Assembly: GCA_016213105.1 (NCBI GenBank)
Contig: JACRBN010000005.1
Location: 248,001-312,000, forward strand
Reading direction: 5' to 3'
DNA: 64,000 nucleotides
Source: Chloroflexota bacterium
GTDB taxonomy: Bacteria; Chloroflexota; Anaerolineae; Anaerolineales; Villigracilaceae
The stretch's first letter is position 1. Each line of letters starts with the position of its first letter. The translations under genes were made by a program, and so were the position numbers. Below, piece by piece: positions 32,271 to 42,134 of this stretch. Below the pieces are notes generated by a model. The model saw only the letters and a list, made by a program, of their open reading frames with translations, made no database searches and was not told the DNA's origin.

Positions 32271-34553
32271 ATGACAAATCTCATCGGACAATCCATCGGG
32301 CGCTATCAAATCCTGGAGCAGATCGGCGAAGGGGGAATGGCCGCTGTCTTCAAGGCGCGCGATCCACAGTCGGATACCCCGGTGGCGATCAAGATCATTC
32401 GCACCGACCGCCTGACGCGCGAATCGGCCGCCAAGGCCATCCATCGTTTTGAACGCGAGGGACGTTCCCTGGCGCGCCTCAACCATCCCAACATCGTCAG
32501 GATCCTGGATTTTGGACAGTTTCGCGGTTACCCGTTCCTGGTCATGGAATACCTGCCGGGCGGGACGCTCAAACAGCGCATGCCGAACAAGCCCATCCCC
32601 TGGGCGCAGGCGGCCCGCTACCTGGTTCCCGTGGCTCACGCCCTGGAATACGCCCACCAAAATGCGATCATTCACCGCGACGTGAAGCCTTCGAATATCC
32701 TGGTTGGCGCGGCGCGGCAGCCGGTGCTGTCCGATTTTGGCATCGTTAAATTTCTGGGGGAGGATGCCACGCAGGACCTGACCACCACTGGGATCATGGT
32801 CGGCACGCCCGAGTACATGTCCCCGGAGCAGGCCATGGGCGAGCCGTTCGATCATCGCGTGGACATCTATTCGCTGGGGATTGTCTTCTATGAAATGGTC
32901 GCCGGCCGCAAGCCTTTCTATGCCGACACGCCGGTGGCGGTGCTGGTCAAACAGGCCAGCGAACCGCTGCCGTCTCCCTCACGTTTCACACAGGACCTCC
33001 CACCGCAAGTCGAGGCCGTGATATGCAAGGCTTTGGAGAAAAAGCCCGCGAAGCGTTTCCAGAGCATGTCCGACTTTTGTTCCGCGCTCGAATCCCTGGC
33101 GGCGGACCCGACCACGGAATTTGTCAACGTGGGCGAGACGGTCGATGCGACCAGCCCCACGCAGGCGGCGCCAACCGTGGAAAAAACAGCCGACATTTTG
33201 CAGTCGACCGCCGAAAAATTCGCTCCCGCTGCGCCCAGCCTGCCTGGGTCGGAGGAGATTGCCGCGAGCGATGTTGCGGCTGCGATGCCTGATCCGGGTG
33301 GGGCCGCCAATCCGCGCGGACGTTTGCGCTGGGCCTTTGGGGCAGCCGCATTCCTCGTCGTGGTAGCGATCCTCTTTATCGGCTGGAGGTTTTTCCCCGG
33401 GCGGGCGGCTGCCGCCCTCGATGCGGCCACCGCCACCCCTTCCACTGCTCTGGCCCCCGTCGAAGCGCTGCCAGCGACGGAGACTCCCACCCGGGCGGCT
33501 TCGCCGACGGTTCCCGCGCCTACAGCGACCGTCAACCCGCCGACGGCCACCCCGCTGCCCGTCTCGGCCTGGATCCAGTCCGCATCCGAGATCAAGCAGG
33601 TGCTGCGTTGGAAGACCGGGCTTGGGGGCCATAAAGTCGGCTTGGACTGGTCGCCCGATACCTCGCAGATGCTTTCCTTTGCCCAATACCAGCTTGGGTG
33701 GTATGACATTCAGCAGCAAAAGGTCATCGACTCGACAGCCTGCGATAATGCGCTGATCGAATATTCCCGGTCTGGTTCGCTCCTGTTGACGGGCGGCTGT
33801 TCGCTGGAACAAAGCCGCACGTTCAATCTATGGGAGCAGATCGGCGGGACGAAGCAAACCATCTCCACGTCGCACAAGGCCAGCCTGGTCGATGCCGTCC
33901 TGTCCGCCGATGCGGCTGAAGTGGCGACCTGCGCCCTGCGCGAGAATAATATTGAGATTTGGAATGTTGCCAATGGTGAAAATGTATTGACCCTCTCCGC
34001 TCCCGACGACGTGCAGGACCTGGATTACTCGCCCGTTGAAGAGATCCTCGCGTCTGCGCATCCCAAAAACATCGTCATTTTGTGGGATGCCAGAGCCGGG
34101 GAACAATTGCGCGTGCTGGACCGCGGCCAGGCCTCCAGCGGCGGGCGGCTGGCTGTCCCGCACCCGGGCGGCGGCTTTTATGGCGCTATTGTCGTGGAAT
34201 TTTCCCCGGACGGAAAAACGCTGGCCGTTGGCTATCGCGATGGTGCCATCATCCTGTGGGAAGTGGCGACGGGAAAACAGATATACACGATCATGGCGCA
34301 CGAAGGCGGCCCCTTCGATCTGGCCTTTTCCAACGATGGCCAGGCGCTGGCTTCGGGTGGAGAAGATGCTTTTGTCCGCGTATGGAATGTGGCGGATGGG
34401 AGTTTGCTCCAGGAAATGACGGGGCACGAAGAGATTGTTTTTAGCGTGGCCTTTTCCCCGGACGATGCCCTGCTGGCCTCGTCCGACCTGACCGGCCTGG
34501 TATTGTTCTGGAGCGCATCCCTGCCTGTATTTCCCACAGCACCCGCGCCGTAA
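32271..34553 (+). CDS. Membrane Ser/Thr protein kinase with WD40 repeats
   Basis: A 760-residue paralogue of the preceding kinase. The kinase domain has IGEGGMAAVFKARD, VAIKII, HRDVKPSNIL, SDFGIVKF and GTPEYMSPEQ. A transmembrane helix lies near residue 360 (FGAAAFLVVVAILFIGW), followed by an Ala/Thr/Pro linker. The C-terminal 330 residues contain WD40 blades (VEFSPDGKTLAVGYRDGAII, DLAFSNDGQALASGGEDAFV, SVAFSPDDALLASS). It starts 33 bases after the first kinase stop and is likely in the same operon. Confidence 0.92.
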   Translation: MTNLIGQSIGRYQILEQIGEGGMAAVFKARDPQSDTPVAIKIIRTDRLTRESAAKAIHRFEREGRSLARLNHPNIVRILDFGQFRGYPFLVMEYLPGGTLKQRMPNKPIPWAQAARYLVPVAHALEYAHQNAIIHRDVKPSNILVGAARQPVLSDFGIVKFLGEDATQDLTTTGIMVGTPEYMSPEQAMGEPFDHRVDIYSLGIVFYEMVAGRKPFYADTPVAVLVKQASEPLPSPSRFTQDLPPQVEAVICKALEKKPAKRFQSMSDFCSALESLAADPTTEFVNVGETVDATSPTQAAPTVEKTADILQSTAEKFAPAAPSLPGSEEIAASDVAAAMPDPGGAANPRGRLRWAFGAAAFLVVVAILFIGWRFFPGRAAAALDAATATPSTALAPVEALPATETPTRAASPTVPAPTATVNPPTATPLPVSAWIQSASEIKQVLRWKTGLGGHKVGLDWSPDTSQMLSFAQYQLGWYDIQQQKVIDSTACDNALIEYSRSGSLLLTGGCSLEQSRTFNLWEQIGGTKQTISTSHKASLVDAVLSADAAEVATCALRENNIEIWNVANGENVLTLSAPDDVQDLDYSPVEEILASAHPKNIVILWDARAGEQLRVLDRGQASSGGRLAVPHPGGGFYGAIVVEFSPDGKTLAVGYRDGAIILWEVATGKQIYTIMAHEGGPFDLAFSNDGQALASGGEDAFVRVWNVADGSLLQEMTGHEEIVFSVAFSPDDALLASSDLTGLVLFWSASLPVFPTAPAP

Positions 34554-34590
34554 TTTTGAGCTGAAACTGTTCCTGCATGGCGGAACCTCT

Positions 34591-34827
34591 ATGACGAATC
34601 TCATCGGACGCTATCCCGTCCGTACCGGCCGACCGGTCGTCTACCCGACTGCCATCGGTGAATTGCGAGACGTGGTCGCGTACGTGTCTGAGTATCAGAT
34701 GGATTACATCTACCTGGGGCGGGAATACGATCCCAACTTCACCCTGCGGCTTTCGGATATAAACATCCCCTTTCGCATTGTTTATCAATCCACCCAGGTG
34801 ACCATCCTGGACTTGGAATACCCCTGA
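34591..34827 (+). CDS. Small protein of unknown function with kinase-like first residues
   Basis: A 78-residue protein. It begins MTNLIGRYPV, which matches the start of the preceding kinase (MTNLIGQSIGRYQI) after removing four residues; the DNA is also similar over this stretch. The remainder (VVYPTAIGELRDVVAYVSEY, then ITNIPF-like strands and TILDLEYP) is not kinase and is not recognised. The short strands and one helix suggest a small alpha/beta domain. It lies 37 bases after the kinase stop and 12 bases before yjbQ, so it is probably co-transcribed. Confidence 0.55.
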   Translation: MTNLIGRYPVRTGRPVVYPTAIGELRDVVAYVSEYQMDYIYLGREYDPNFTLRLSDINIPFRIVYQSTQVTILDLEYP

Positions 34828-34839
34828 AACGAGGCCTTA

Positions 34840-35259
34840 ATGAAATCCTACCGTAAGGAACTCTGGTTCACCATCCCCACCCGCCGCGGATTCGTCAACA
34901 TCACCTCCCAGGTCGAGGAATGTCTGCGCGAAAGTGGCATCCGCGAGGGGCTGATTCTGGTCAACGCCATGCACATCACCGCCTCCGTCTTCATCAACGA
35001 CGACGAATCAGGCCTGCACCACGATTACGATAAGTGGCTGGAACGCCTTGCCCCGCACGAACCTATTGGTCAATACCGCCACAACGACACGGGAGAGGAC
35101 AACGCCGACGCCCACATGAAGCGCCAAATCATGGGACGCGAAGTCGTGGTTGCCGTGACGGAAGGCCGCCTCGACTTCGGAACGTGGGAGCAGATTTTTT
35201 ATGGTGAGTTCGACGGAAAGAGAAGGAAGCGGGTGCTGGTGAAGATCATTGGCGAGTAA
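34840..35259 (+). CDS. yjbQ: YjbQ family (UPF0047) protein
   Basis: A 139-residue member of the YjbQ/UPF0047 family, described as having secondary thiamine-phosphate synthase activity when over-produced; the natural role is unclear. Conserved features are [32 protein letters not shown]-like [20 protein letters not shown] and the C-terminal [16 protein letters not shown]. The length is typical. It is the last gene of the rightward run from the FHA-ABC transporter and ends at a strong bidirectional terminator. Confidence 0.92.
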   Translation: MKSYRKELWFTIPTRRGFVNITSQVEECLRESGIREGLILVNAMHITASVFINDDESGLHHDYDKWLERLAPHEPIGQYRHNDTGEDNADAHMKRQIMGREVVVAVTEGRLDFGTWEQIFYGEFDGKRRKRVLVKIIGE

Positions 35260-35263
35260 ACGT

Positions 35264-35297
35264 AAAATGCCCCAAGTCCAAGACTCGGGGCATTTTT
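35264..35297. terminator. Bidirectional terminator between yjbQ and the macroglobulin gene
   Basis: AAAATGCCCC / GGGGCATTTT stem with an inner AGTC / GACT pair. T-runs follow on the plus strand and T-rich sequence on the minus strand. It serves the two convergent genes. Confidence 0.85.
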
Positions 35298-35313
35298 TAT
35301 CAGGCGATGCGAG

Positions 35314-38300
35314 TTACTCCACAATCACCCAATCACTCCCGCTCCTCCCGAACACCTCGGGCGAGTACATCTCCTCGGCCTTCGCAGGCGGGACGATGAA
35401 GGTGCCGGGGGTGGTGGCGCGGGCGATGTAGGTGTATTCGTAGACACCGTCCCACAGCAGGGAGGTGAAGGCTTCGGCGCGGTAGTCGCGCAGGTTTTGG
35501 TGTTCGTACCAGGTGCCGTACCACCACCATCCATACTGGAGATTGGGGTCGGTGGGGTCCTGCGGCGTGGAGCCGGAGACGGCCAGGGCCGGGTTGACGA
35601 TCTCCAGGCCGGCCGGCAGCGGGTCGGTGAGGGCGACGTGGTAGCGGCGGTCCTGGGCCAGCATGGTGAGGCGCACCCGCACGCGCGCGCCAGCTTTGAT
35701 GTGCCAGACTCCGCCTTCGTCCTGGTAAACGTCTTCGGGGTTGTCCACGGCTTCGTAGGTGCGCGTGACCACGAATCCCATGTCGAGCGGATCGAGGTTC
35801 AGGTCGGTGGGGGCGTAGCGCAGTCCGAGGCGGTAGTACAGGCGGCCCGCGCCCTCCTTGCCGAGGATGAAGTTCTGCGCGCCACCGGCGGTTTCGGACA
35901 GCACATAGTTCATTGGGATGGTGGTCTCGTGCTGTTCGGTGCTATAGCCGCGGAATTCGCTTTCGCCGGCGTAGGTATTGCCCAGCCACAGGCGCGCCAC
36001 GAAGTCGGGCGTCTCGGATTCGTAGGTGTTGAAGTAGCGGTCGAGCGCCAGCAGGACGAAGACGTTCTCCTGGGTGTTGCCCCAGCGACCCTTGACGCGA
36101 TGGGCCAGCAGGCCGTTGACCAGCTTGGGGATCAGGTCGCTTTGCGGATTGTCTTCGATCAGCGCATCCAGCAGGATGGCGTCGGTGCGGCGGTCGGAGC
36201 TGAGCAGCAGGTAGGACTGGTCACCGTAGGCGGTGGTGAAGTTGGCCGCACCCGCCGTCTCGACCACGCGGTTGTTGACGTGGGTGCGGATGGCCTCCAG
36301 TTGCTGTTCATCCTCAATCACGGGCCACAGCCAGCCGATGGCCTGCAGGGAGAAGTTCTCCAGGCCGGTTTCATTCAGCAGGCTTTGGGCTTTGATCGCG
36401 TCGCGGTCGCCCGCCAGGTTTCGTACATACAGGGCATAGGCGCTCAGGGTACGGCGGGTTTCGGGGCCGTACCAGGAGGGGTAGTGGTCTTCGATCTGGC
36501 GCAGGTAGCCCAGGGCGTTTTGCAGCATCTCAGCGGGGACGTCGAAGCCCTTTTGCTGGGCGCGCACCAGGGCATGCGTCACGTGGACGGTGTTGAACGG
36601 ATTGGAGTCGAAGCCGCGCTGCCAGTAGGGGAATCCGCCATCGTAGTTTTGCATTCCCTGCAGGCGGGCCAGGTCGCGGCCGACGGCTGATTCCATTTCG
36701 GCGGGCGAGGGCAGTCCCTCAGCCTCGAAGGCGGACAGCACGTCGCGCAAGGCGGCCACGGACAGGATGCGCGAGGACAACTGCTCGGAACATTCGTACG
36801 GATAATTTTGCAGGTACAGCACGGCGTCAGTCAGGGCTTGCAGGGCCGTGGACGAGGTGGTGACTTCCAGCCCGCCGTACTGTGGGAAGACGCCGGTGGG
36901 ATATTGTACGGATTGGGCGATGGCGCTATCCGCATCCAACACGCCATAGGTGGCGAAGGCCTCGGTGGTGGCGGGCGTGAAGACGGGCAGGCTGACGGTG
37001 GCCGCGTCGGCGTAGTCGCCCGCGGTTGCCGCAATCTGGATGGTGGCGGTGCCTGCCATGTCCGCGGCGGCTTCGAAGCGCACCTCCACGCGGTCGTTGG
37101 CGGGAATGGTCACGCGCTGGCCCGCGCTCAGCAGGTTGAGGTTGGCCGCGCGGGCGGCGACATCCACGGTCATGGGCTGGTCGGTCTGGTTCTGGAGCAC
37201 AACGGGCAGTTCGAAGCGGTCGCCGAAGTTGAGGAAGCGCGGCGCGGACGGGCGCACCATCAGCGGCAGGCGCGCCGTCAGGTTGGATTCGCCCGAGCCG
37301 AATTGCTGTCCGCCTTCGTCCACGGCCACGGCCATGATGCGGTAGCGGGTCAGGTTGTCGGGCAGTTGGATGCGCACGCGCGCCTCGCCATTGGATGAGG
37401 TGCGCACGGTCGGCTCGAAGGCGGCCAGTGGATTGAAGTCAGAGCGCACGGTGATGGTTTGCTGTTCCACGCCCCCGCCGCCGGTGTTGGGCAGCGCTTC
37501 CATGGCGGGCATTTCCATTGGCGTCCCTGTGGGCATGGGCGCCCCTGCCGCCATGAGGCTATCCGCGCTTTTGGCGAGCTCGGCTTGCTGTGCGAGGGCC
37601 TGCGGATCTGCCAGCACGATGGTAGCGCGGCCATACAGGCTGGAGACATCCGAGGAACGGTCGGAATAAAAGATGCTGAGCGGATCGACCACCTGGTAGT
37701 TGCTCAAGGCCAGGATGGCCTCGTCGACCACTACCACGGCTACTTCGGCGTCGGGCACGGGCTGGCCGTTCGCATCCTGCACGGAGACGGTCAGCGTGGT
37801 CTCGCCGCCAGGCTCCAGTTGGGATTCATCGGGGGTCACGTCGACGGACAGGGTGCGTTCCAGCGGCGGGATGCTCAGGTTCAACTGCGCGCTGGCGAAG
37901 GCGGGACGCGGCGGCAGGTCCGCCAGGGGTTGGCCGCGCTCGTCGGTGCGCGGGGCGGCCCCGACCAGGTCGATCTGGATGTTCAGGTTGGGGATATGCT
38001 GCTCCAGGATGGGAATGTCCAGGGTGATGGAACCCTCCTCGATGTGGAAGGATTGGGTGTAGAGGATGCCGCTGCGGCTGACGGTCAGCAGGCCGTCGGC
38101 GGGGCTGAAGGGCGATTGCACCAGGATTTGGGCGGTGTCGCCGGGCTGGTAGCTTTCCTTGTCCGGGATGAGCGTGACCTGTTCCTGCTCCACCCTGCGG
38201 GAGGCGGGCCGTTCGCCGCCGCTGACCCAGCGCGTGATCTGGCTCTGGTTTTTGCGGCCCTGCTTATCGGTCACGATGGCCGTGATCTGGTACTGGCCGC

Positions 38301-41300
38301 CGATGGCGGTCTCGAACGGGCAGGAGTCAGGCTCGGACTTCGAGGTCTTTTCGCAAGTCTGCGTTTCGGCGGCCTGCTCGACCCACTCGCCGTTGACCAG
38401 CTTCCATTCCATGCGCGCGGCGGTCAGGACAACGGGCCTGCCGCTCACGGCGTTCCCGTCCAGGTCGGTGACGATGAAGTCGATCTGGAGCGGCGTGCCG
38501 CGCCCGACGAAGTAGCGCTGGCTGCGCAGGCCAATGTACAGGTCGGCGGGATGTACCAGCAGGGAGGTGGAGCTGGTCCAGGCCTGGCGGTTGACATCCA
38601 TGACGGTGGCTTCGGCGGTGATGCTGTACGGCCTGGGGTCGGCCTCGCCTTGCGCTTGGAAATCAAGGTTCAAATAATGGAAGCCGGCGGCGTCGGTTTT
38701 GCCGTTGAAGGTCTGGGGGATGCCGCCGTTGTTCCAGGCGGGAATATATTCGAACCACCACCAGGGCTGCCAGGTGCCGAAGGTGAAGTCGGGCCAGTTG
38801 GGCGGGGAGTAGCTGCCCGGGGAGGTGGTCACCAGCCAGGTGACATCCGCGTTGGGCAGGCCGCCGCCGGCGTAGTATTTCGCCTCCACCGAGACGGAGG
38901 CCTGGTCGCCCGCGAAGAAGGGCCCTTCCTCCTCATTCCTGGCCGTGACCTCGAACTCGGGGCGGCGGAATTCCTGGATCTGGAAGCCGTGGCTGTAATA
39001 GGTTCCATCCAGAGAGGAGGCAGCGTTCATGGATACTTGGGCATACCCCAGGTTGACCTGTTCAGGGACGGTGAAGGCGAAGTCGAACCCTCCCAGCGCG
39101 TTGACGTCGACCTGTCCCGAGCCAAGGCTGTTGCCAAGCGGGTCGGTGATCTGGTAGCTGACGGAGCTTACCTGGGACCCGGGCAGGCTCACATCCCCGT
39201 TCGGGCCGCCGCCGATGGTGCGCAGCCAGCCCTTGAGGTGAACCTCCTCGCCCGGGCGGTACATCTGGCGGTCGTCGTACACGTACCAGCGCAGGCTGTC
39301 TTGCTGCGACCCGGCTTCCCAGCCCCAGTAGCGCGGCAGCAGGGCCGAGTCATTCCCTTTCTGTGCCGCCAGGAAGCTGGCCCCCACGGGCAGGTCGAGG
39401 TGCGCCACGCCGTCCGCATCCGTTTTGGCCGCGCTCTTCAGTCCATCGGGCAGGATGCTGACCCCCGAGAGCGGGGAGCCACTCTTCAGGTCGGTTGCCC
39501 AGGCTACCATCTGCGTGGGATCGGTGAAGGCGTCCAGGCCGATCTGCGTGACCTGCACCCAGGTGACGACGGTCTGCGACATGCGCCTCCAGCGGGCTGA
39601 ATCATCCTCGAAGAGGGCTTTGGGCGGCGCGGTAATCACGATAAAGTGGCCGAAATTCCCTTTCGTGTAGCGACTTAGGTCGATATCCACCTGCGAAAGG
39701 GTGTCGGTGGGCAGGTCGAGGTTCATGTTGTCATCGTAGACCAGCTTCCCAGGCAGCGGGGGGACATCGCTTTCCCAGCGCCAGGAGTCCAGGTAGGCGG
39801 TGAAGGCGGGCCAGTCGGCGGGTTGGACGGAGTAGATCTTCACGTCCAGCTTGGTTTGATTGATTGCGTATAGTGAAAAGACGGGCTTGGTGAGCGATGG
39901 GTCAAGGGTGACAAAGTTTTGGCCTGAGCCGAACAGGTAGGCGTCGGCCTTGCCCACCTTGAAGGTCAGGCGGGTGTCGTCGCCCAGGGTCTGGCCGTAG
40001 ATGTCCTGGATCTTCCCCGAGACCGTGACCGTGTAGGTGGTCTGCCCGCGGGTCTGTCCGCTGATGTTTAGCTCGGAATAGTACAGGTTGATCAACAGCC
40101 CGGGGATTTCGGGCGAGATGCGCAGCAGTTCGTCCGAGTAGAGGGTGGTGTCGATGGGATTATTGAATTGGATGCGGAAGGGCGTCAGCGGCGGGCAGGG
40201 GTCCGAGGACCAGCCGCAGCCATAGTTGACGATGCGCAGGGGGGCGTAGGTCGAGAACCCGAAGGTCTGCACATCCTGGGTGACCCGCGGTCCCTCGGCG
40301 GAGGGCGTGTTGGGTCCGATGTTGACCGTGATGGCGGTATCCGCCGGAAAGGATTCGACCGCCCGAAAGGCGATCCAGCGTCCCTCGGGCGCGTTCTGGA
40401 CCCACTGACCCGCCTGCTCGTCCCGCTCCAGGTCGGCCTGGTCGGCCAGGATGAGCTTGACCTCCCGTCCGCCCGCATCCACGCGGAGGGTGGGCAGCAC
40501 GGACAGCGGATCGATGCGCTGGTCGAAGATGACTACGAAGACCGGGTCGAGCCGCTGCGGCGAACTATTGGGATAACTTGAAACCATGCGGGGCGCGGGC
40601 GTGGAGAAGGTCCACGTGACGGCCTCGGCCAGGTCCCCGCCGCCGGGCGATTTGGTCCCGGCCGGCACGGTGACTTGGTATTCGGTAGCCTTGGGCAGGC
40701 GGTCGATCTGGGTCGAGTCGTATTCGAAGGTCAGGGTGCGGGTACCCAGCCAGCGCCAGGTCCCGGGCAGGGCGGGGGTGATGCGGACGGGCACATCCTG
40801 CGCGGCCAGGTCGCCCAGAGTCCCCAGCGGCACCATGGGCTGATTAAAGGTAATGCTGATAAAGGGCGCGATGGGAATCTCGCCCTGCGGGGCGTAGCGC
40901 AACACCTCCAGCGGGACGCTTTCGAAATTGCCTGGTCCCGTTTCCACATCCAGGGGCGGGAAGGGTTCTGTGATCGTTTGGCCGGGGCGCGGAGGCGGCA
41001 GCAGTTCCTGCGGCAGTTTGAAGTCGACTTGCTCGCCTGTCCCCGGGGGCAGGGCCGGCAAATGCGCGAGGAGTTGTTCGATATCCTGCGCGGAGAGCGG
41101 TTCACCGCTTGCGAAGGGTTGGGGCTGGGATGTTTCACTCCCCGCCTGGCCCGCGCTCAATTGAACATTCATATTGTATGGTTCTCCGTGTGGTACGGCA
41201 TCACCCGCGGTGGGTGTGACAGTCCCGCCGCCAGTGGGGGAGGCGAGGGGGACGGCGGTGAGGGGCGCGGGCAGGACGGCATCCTTCAGCCACCAGCCCA

Positions 41301-41379
41301 GGCCAGCCAGCGCCGTCAGGACGATGATCAGCAGCCCGATGCGCTTTGCGCTGGATGCACTCTCTCGATTTTCTGTCAT
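35314..41379 (-). CDS. Alpha-2-macroglobulin family protein with thioester
   Basis: A 2021-residue bacterial alpha-2-macroglobulin, a large protease trap at the cell surface. The N-terminus has one transmembrane helix (RIGLLIIVLTALAGLGWW) and no lipobox, so it is membrane-anchored. Ig-like MG domains follow, then the A2M core. The thioester motif CSEQ is intact in NYPYECSEQLSSR (Cys1530), so covalent trapping is possible. The following alpha/alpha toroid is visible (LARLQGMQNYDGGFPYWQRG). The ATG follows GGAGGG. No pbpC gene, the common partner of the E. coli type, lies next to it. Confidence 0.92.
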   Translation of the reverse strand: MTENRESASSAKRIGLLIIVLTALAGLGWWLKDAVLPAPLTAVPLASPTGGGTVTPTAGDAVPHGEPYNMNVQLSAGQAGSETSQPQPFASGEPLSAQDIEQLLAHLPALPPGTGEQVDFKLPQELLPPPRPGQTITEPFPPLDVETGPGNFESVPLEVLRYAPQGEIPIAPFISITFNQPMVPLGTLGDLAAQDVPVRITPALPGTWRWLGTRTLTFEYDSTQIDRLPKATEYQVTVPAGTKSPGGGDLAEAVTWTFSTPAPRMVSSYPNSSPQRLDPVFVVIFDQRIDPLSVLPTLRVDAGGREVKLILADQADLERDEQAGQWVQNAPEGRWIAFRAVESFPADTAITVNIGPNTPSAEGPRVTQDVQTFGFSTYAPLRIVNYGCGWSSDPCPPLTPFRIQFNNPIDTTLYSDELLRISPEIPGLLINLYYSELNISGQTRGQTTYTVTVSGKIQDIYGQTLGDDTRLTFKVGKADAYLFGSGQNFVTLDPSLTKPVFSLYAINQTKLDVKIYSVQPADWPAFTAYLDSWRWESDVPPLPGKLVYDDNMNLDLPTDTLSQVDIDLSRYTKGNFGHFIVITAPPKALFEDDSARWRRMSQTVVTWVQVTQIGLDAFTDPTQMVAWATDLKSGSPLSGVSILPDGLKSAAKTDADGVAHLDLPVGASFLAAQKGNDSALLPRYWGWEAGSQQDSLRWYVYDDRQMYRPGEEVHLKGWLRTIGGGPNGDVSLPGSQVSSVSYQITDPLGNSLGSGQVDVNALGGFDFAFTVPEQVNLGYAQVSMNAASSLDGTYYSHGFQIQEFRRPEFEVTARNEEEGPFFAGDQASVSVEAKYYAGGGLPNADVTWLVTTSPGSYSPPNWPDFTFGTWQPWWWFEYIPAWNNGGIPQTFNGKTDAAGFHYLNLDFQAQGEADPRPYSITAEATVMDVNRQAWTSSTSLLVHPADLYIGLRSQRYFVGRGTPLQIDFIVTDLDGNAVSGRPVVLTAARMEWKLVNGEWVEQAAETQTCEKTSKSEPDSCPFETAIGGQYQITAIVTDKQGRKNQSQITRWVSGGERPASRRVEQEQVTLIPDKESYQPGDTAQILVQSPFSPADGLLTVSRSGILYTQSFHIEEGSITLDIPILEQHIPNLNIQIDLVGAAPRTDERGQPLADLPPRPAFASAQLNLSIPPLERTLSVDVTPDESQLEPGGETTLTVSVQDANGQPVPDAEVAVVVVDEAILALSNYQVVDPLSIFYSDRSSDVSSLYGRATIVLADPQALAQQAELAKSADSLMAAGAPMPTGTPMEMPAMEALPNTGGGGVEQQTITVRSDFNPLAAFEPTVRTSSNGEARVRIQLPDNLTRYRIMAVAVDEGGQQFGSGESNLTARLPLMVRPSAPRFLNFGDRFELPVVLQNQTDQPMTVDVAARAANLNLLSAGQRVTIPANDRVEVRFEAAADMAGTATIQIAATAGDYADAATVSLPVFTPATTEAFATYGVLDADSAIAQSVQYPTGVFPQYGGLEVTTSSTALQALTDAVLYLQNYPYECSEQLSSRILSVAALRDVLSAFEAEGLPSPAEMESAVGRDLARLQGMQNYDGGFPYWQRGFDSNPFNTVHVTHALVRAQQKGFDVPAEMLQNALGYLRQIEDHYPSWYGPETRRTLSAYALYVRNLAGDRDAIKAQSLLNETGLENFSLQAIGWLWPVIEDEQQLEAIRTHVNNRVVETAGAANFTTAYGDQSYLLLSSDRRTDAILLDALIEDNPQSDLIPKLVNGLLAHRVKGRWGNTQENVFVLLALDRYFNTYESETPDFVARLWLGNTYAGESEFRGYSTEQHETTIPMNYVLSETAGGAQNFILGKEGAGRLYYRLGLRYAPTDLNLDPLDMGFVVTRTYEAVDNPEDVYQDEGGVWHIKAGARVRVRLTMLAQDRRYHVALTDPLPAGLEIVNPALAVSGSTPQDPTDPNLQYGWWWYGTWYEHQNLRDYRAEAFTSLLWDGVYEYTYIARATTPGTFIVPPAKAEEMYSPEVFGRSGSDWVIVE

Positions 41380-41589
41380 GGATGAAGCCCTCCGTGCAAA
41401 AGCCTGAATGTGTTATTCGTTCGAAACGCACCCACAGGACGCCGAAGCCTGGGGTCAGGTTCCCCGCCGGGGTGGAATAACAGGCGTCACGGGAAATTTC
41501 ACAATTGAGTGAATTCATCATACAATAGGGCGGGAAGGCGGTCAAGAAAATACCCTCCCCCATGGGTAGCACGATAAAAGTATTGTGGG

Positions 41590-41614
41590 AGTCCGCAAGT
41601 TCTACTTGCGGACT
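41590..41614. repeat. Intergenic palindrome
   Basis: AGTCCGCAAG / CTTGCGGACT, a 10-bp perfect stem with a 5-base loop. It lies in the 386-base gap between the macroglobulin and hydrogenase loci. Besides this and the Rex-box promoter at 41658, the gap holds only a 9-codon ORF (41699-41728) of doubtful meaning. Confidence 0.5.
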
Positions 41615-41657
41615 GTGTGTTCTGATCGCCCCGCCCTCGCAGTGGGGTGATTCAAAT

Positions 41658-41686
41658 TTGTGATTTTTTACACAATATGGGATAAT
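41658..41686 (+). promoter_or_regulatory. Hydrogenase operon promoter with Rex-type operator
   Basis: TTGTGA (41658-41663), 17-base spacer, GATAAT (41681-41686). The 18-mer TTGTGATTTTTTACACAA at 41658-41675 fits the Rex consensus TTGTG-N8-CACAA and covers the -35 box and spacer. Rex bound there would block RNA polymerase when NADH is low. Confidence 0.7.
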
Positions 41687-41765
41687 TGTCACCTATAAAT
41701 GAAGGAAGAAATGCCTATCCACTCCTGAGCGAATGCGGCATAATACTTGTAAACAGGTCCGTAAA

Positions 41766-42134
41766 ATGAAATTGAGCGAAATTATCAAACATGTGCAAGG
41801 CAAGGTGTTGAATCCCGATGTCCTGATCGATTACGAGATCATCGGCGGTTGCGGCGCGGATTTAATGAGCGATGTGCTAGCTGTGGTGAAACCCGGGGCG
41901 GTGCTCCTGACGGGTCTTTGTAATGTACAGGTGGTGCGCACCGCCCAAATGGCCGACGTGCGCGCGATCGTTTTTCTGCGCGGCAAGCAGCCCACGCGCG
42001 AGATGATCGACCTGGCCACGCAGGAGAATATCCCCTTGATCTCGAGCCGCAAGGGCATGTTCGAATTATGCGGTCGGTTATATTGCGCGGGCCTGCACAG
42101 TTTCGAAACGAACATGAATGGCACCCATGAGTAA
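41766..42134 (+). CDS. DRTGG-domain protein 1 (hydrogenase-associated)
   Basis: A 122-residue DRTGG-like domain protein, as found next to phosphotransacetylases and in hydrogenase operons. The pattern MKLSEIIKHVQGKVL, IIGGCGADLMSDVLAVVKPG, LLTGLCNVQVVRTAQMADV, AIVFLRGKQP and the C-terminal ENIPLISSRKGMFELCGRLY is typical of the small stand-alone version. Its job is not known; a regulatory nucleotide-sensing role is presumed. It begins the hydrogenase locus, 79 bases beyond a Rex-box promoter, and overlaps the CBS gene. Confidence 0.8.
   Translation: MKLSEIIKHVQGKVLNPDVLIDYEIIGGCGADLMSDVLAVVKPGAVLLTGLCNVQVVRTAQMADVRAIVFLRGKQPTREMIDLATQENIPLISSRKGMFELCGRLYCAGLHSFETNMNGTHE

Noticed and set aside
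41699-41728. Nine-codon leader peptide before the DRTGG gene
   Set aside because: No ribosome site, no regulatory codon run and no paired terminator; too short to support.
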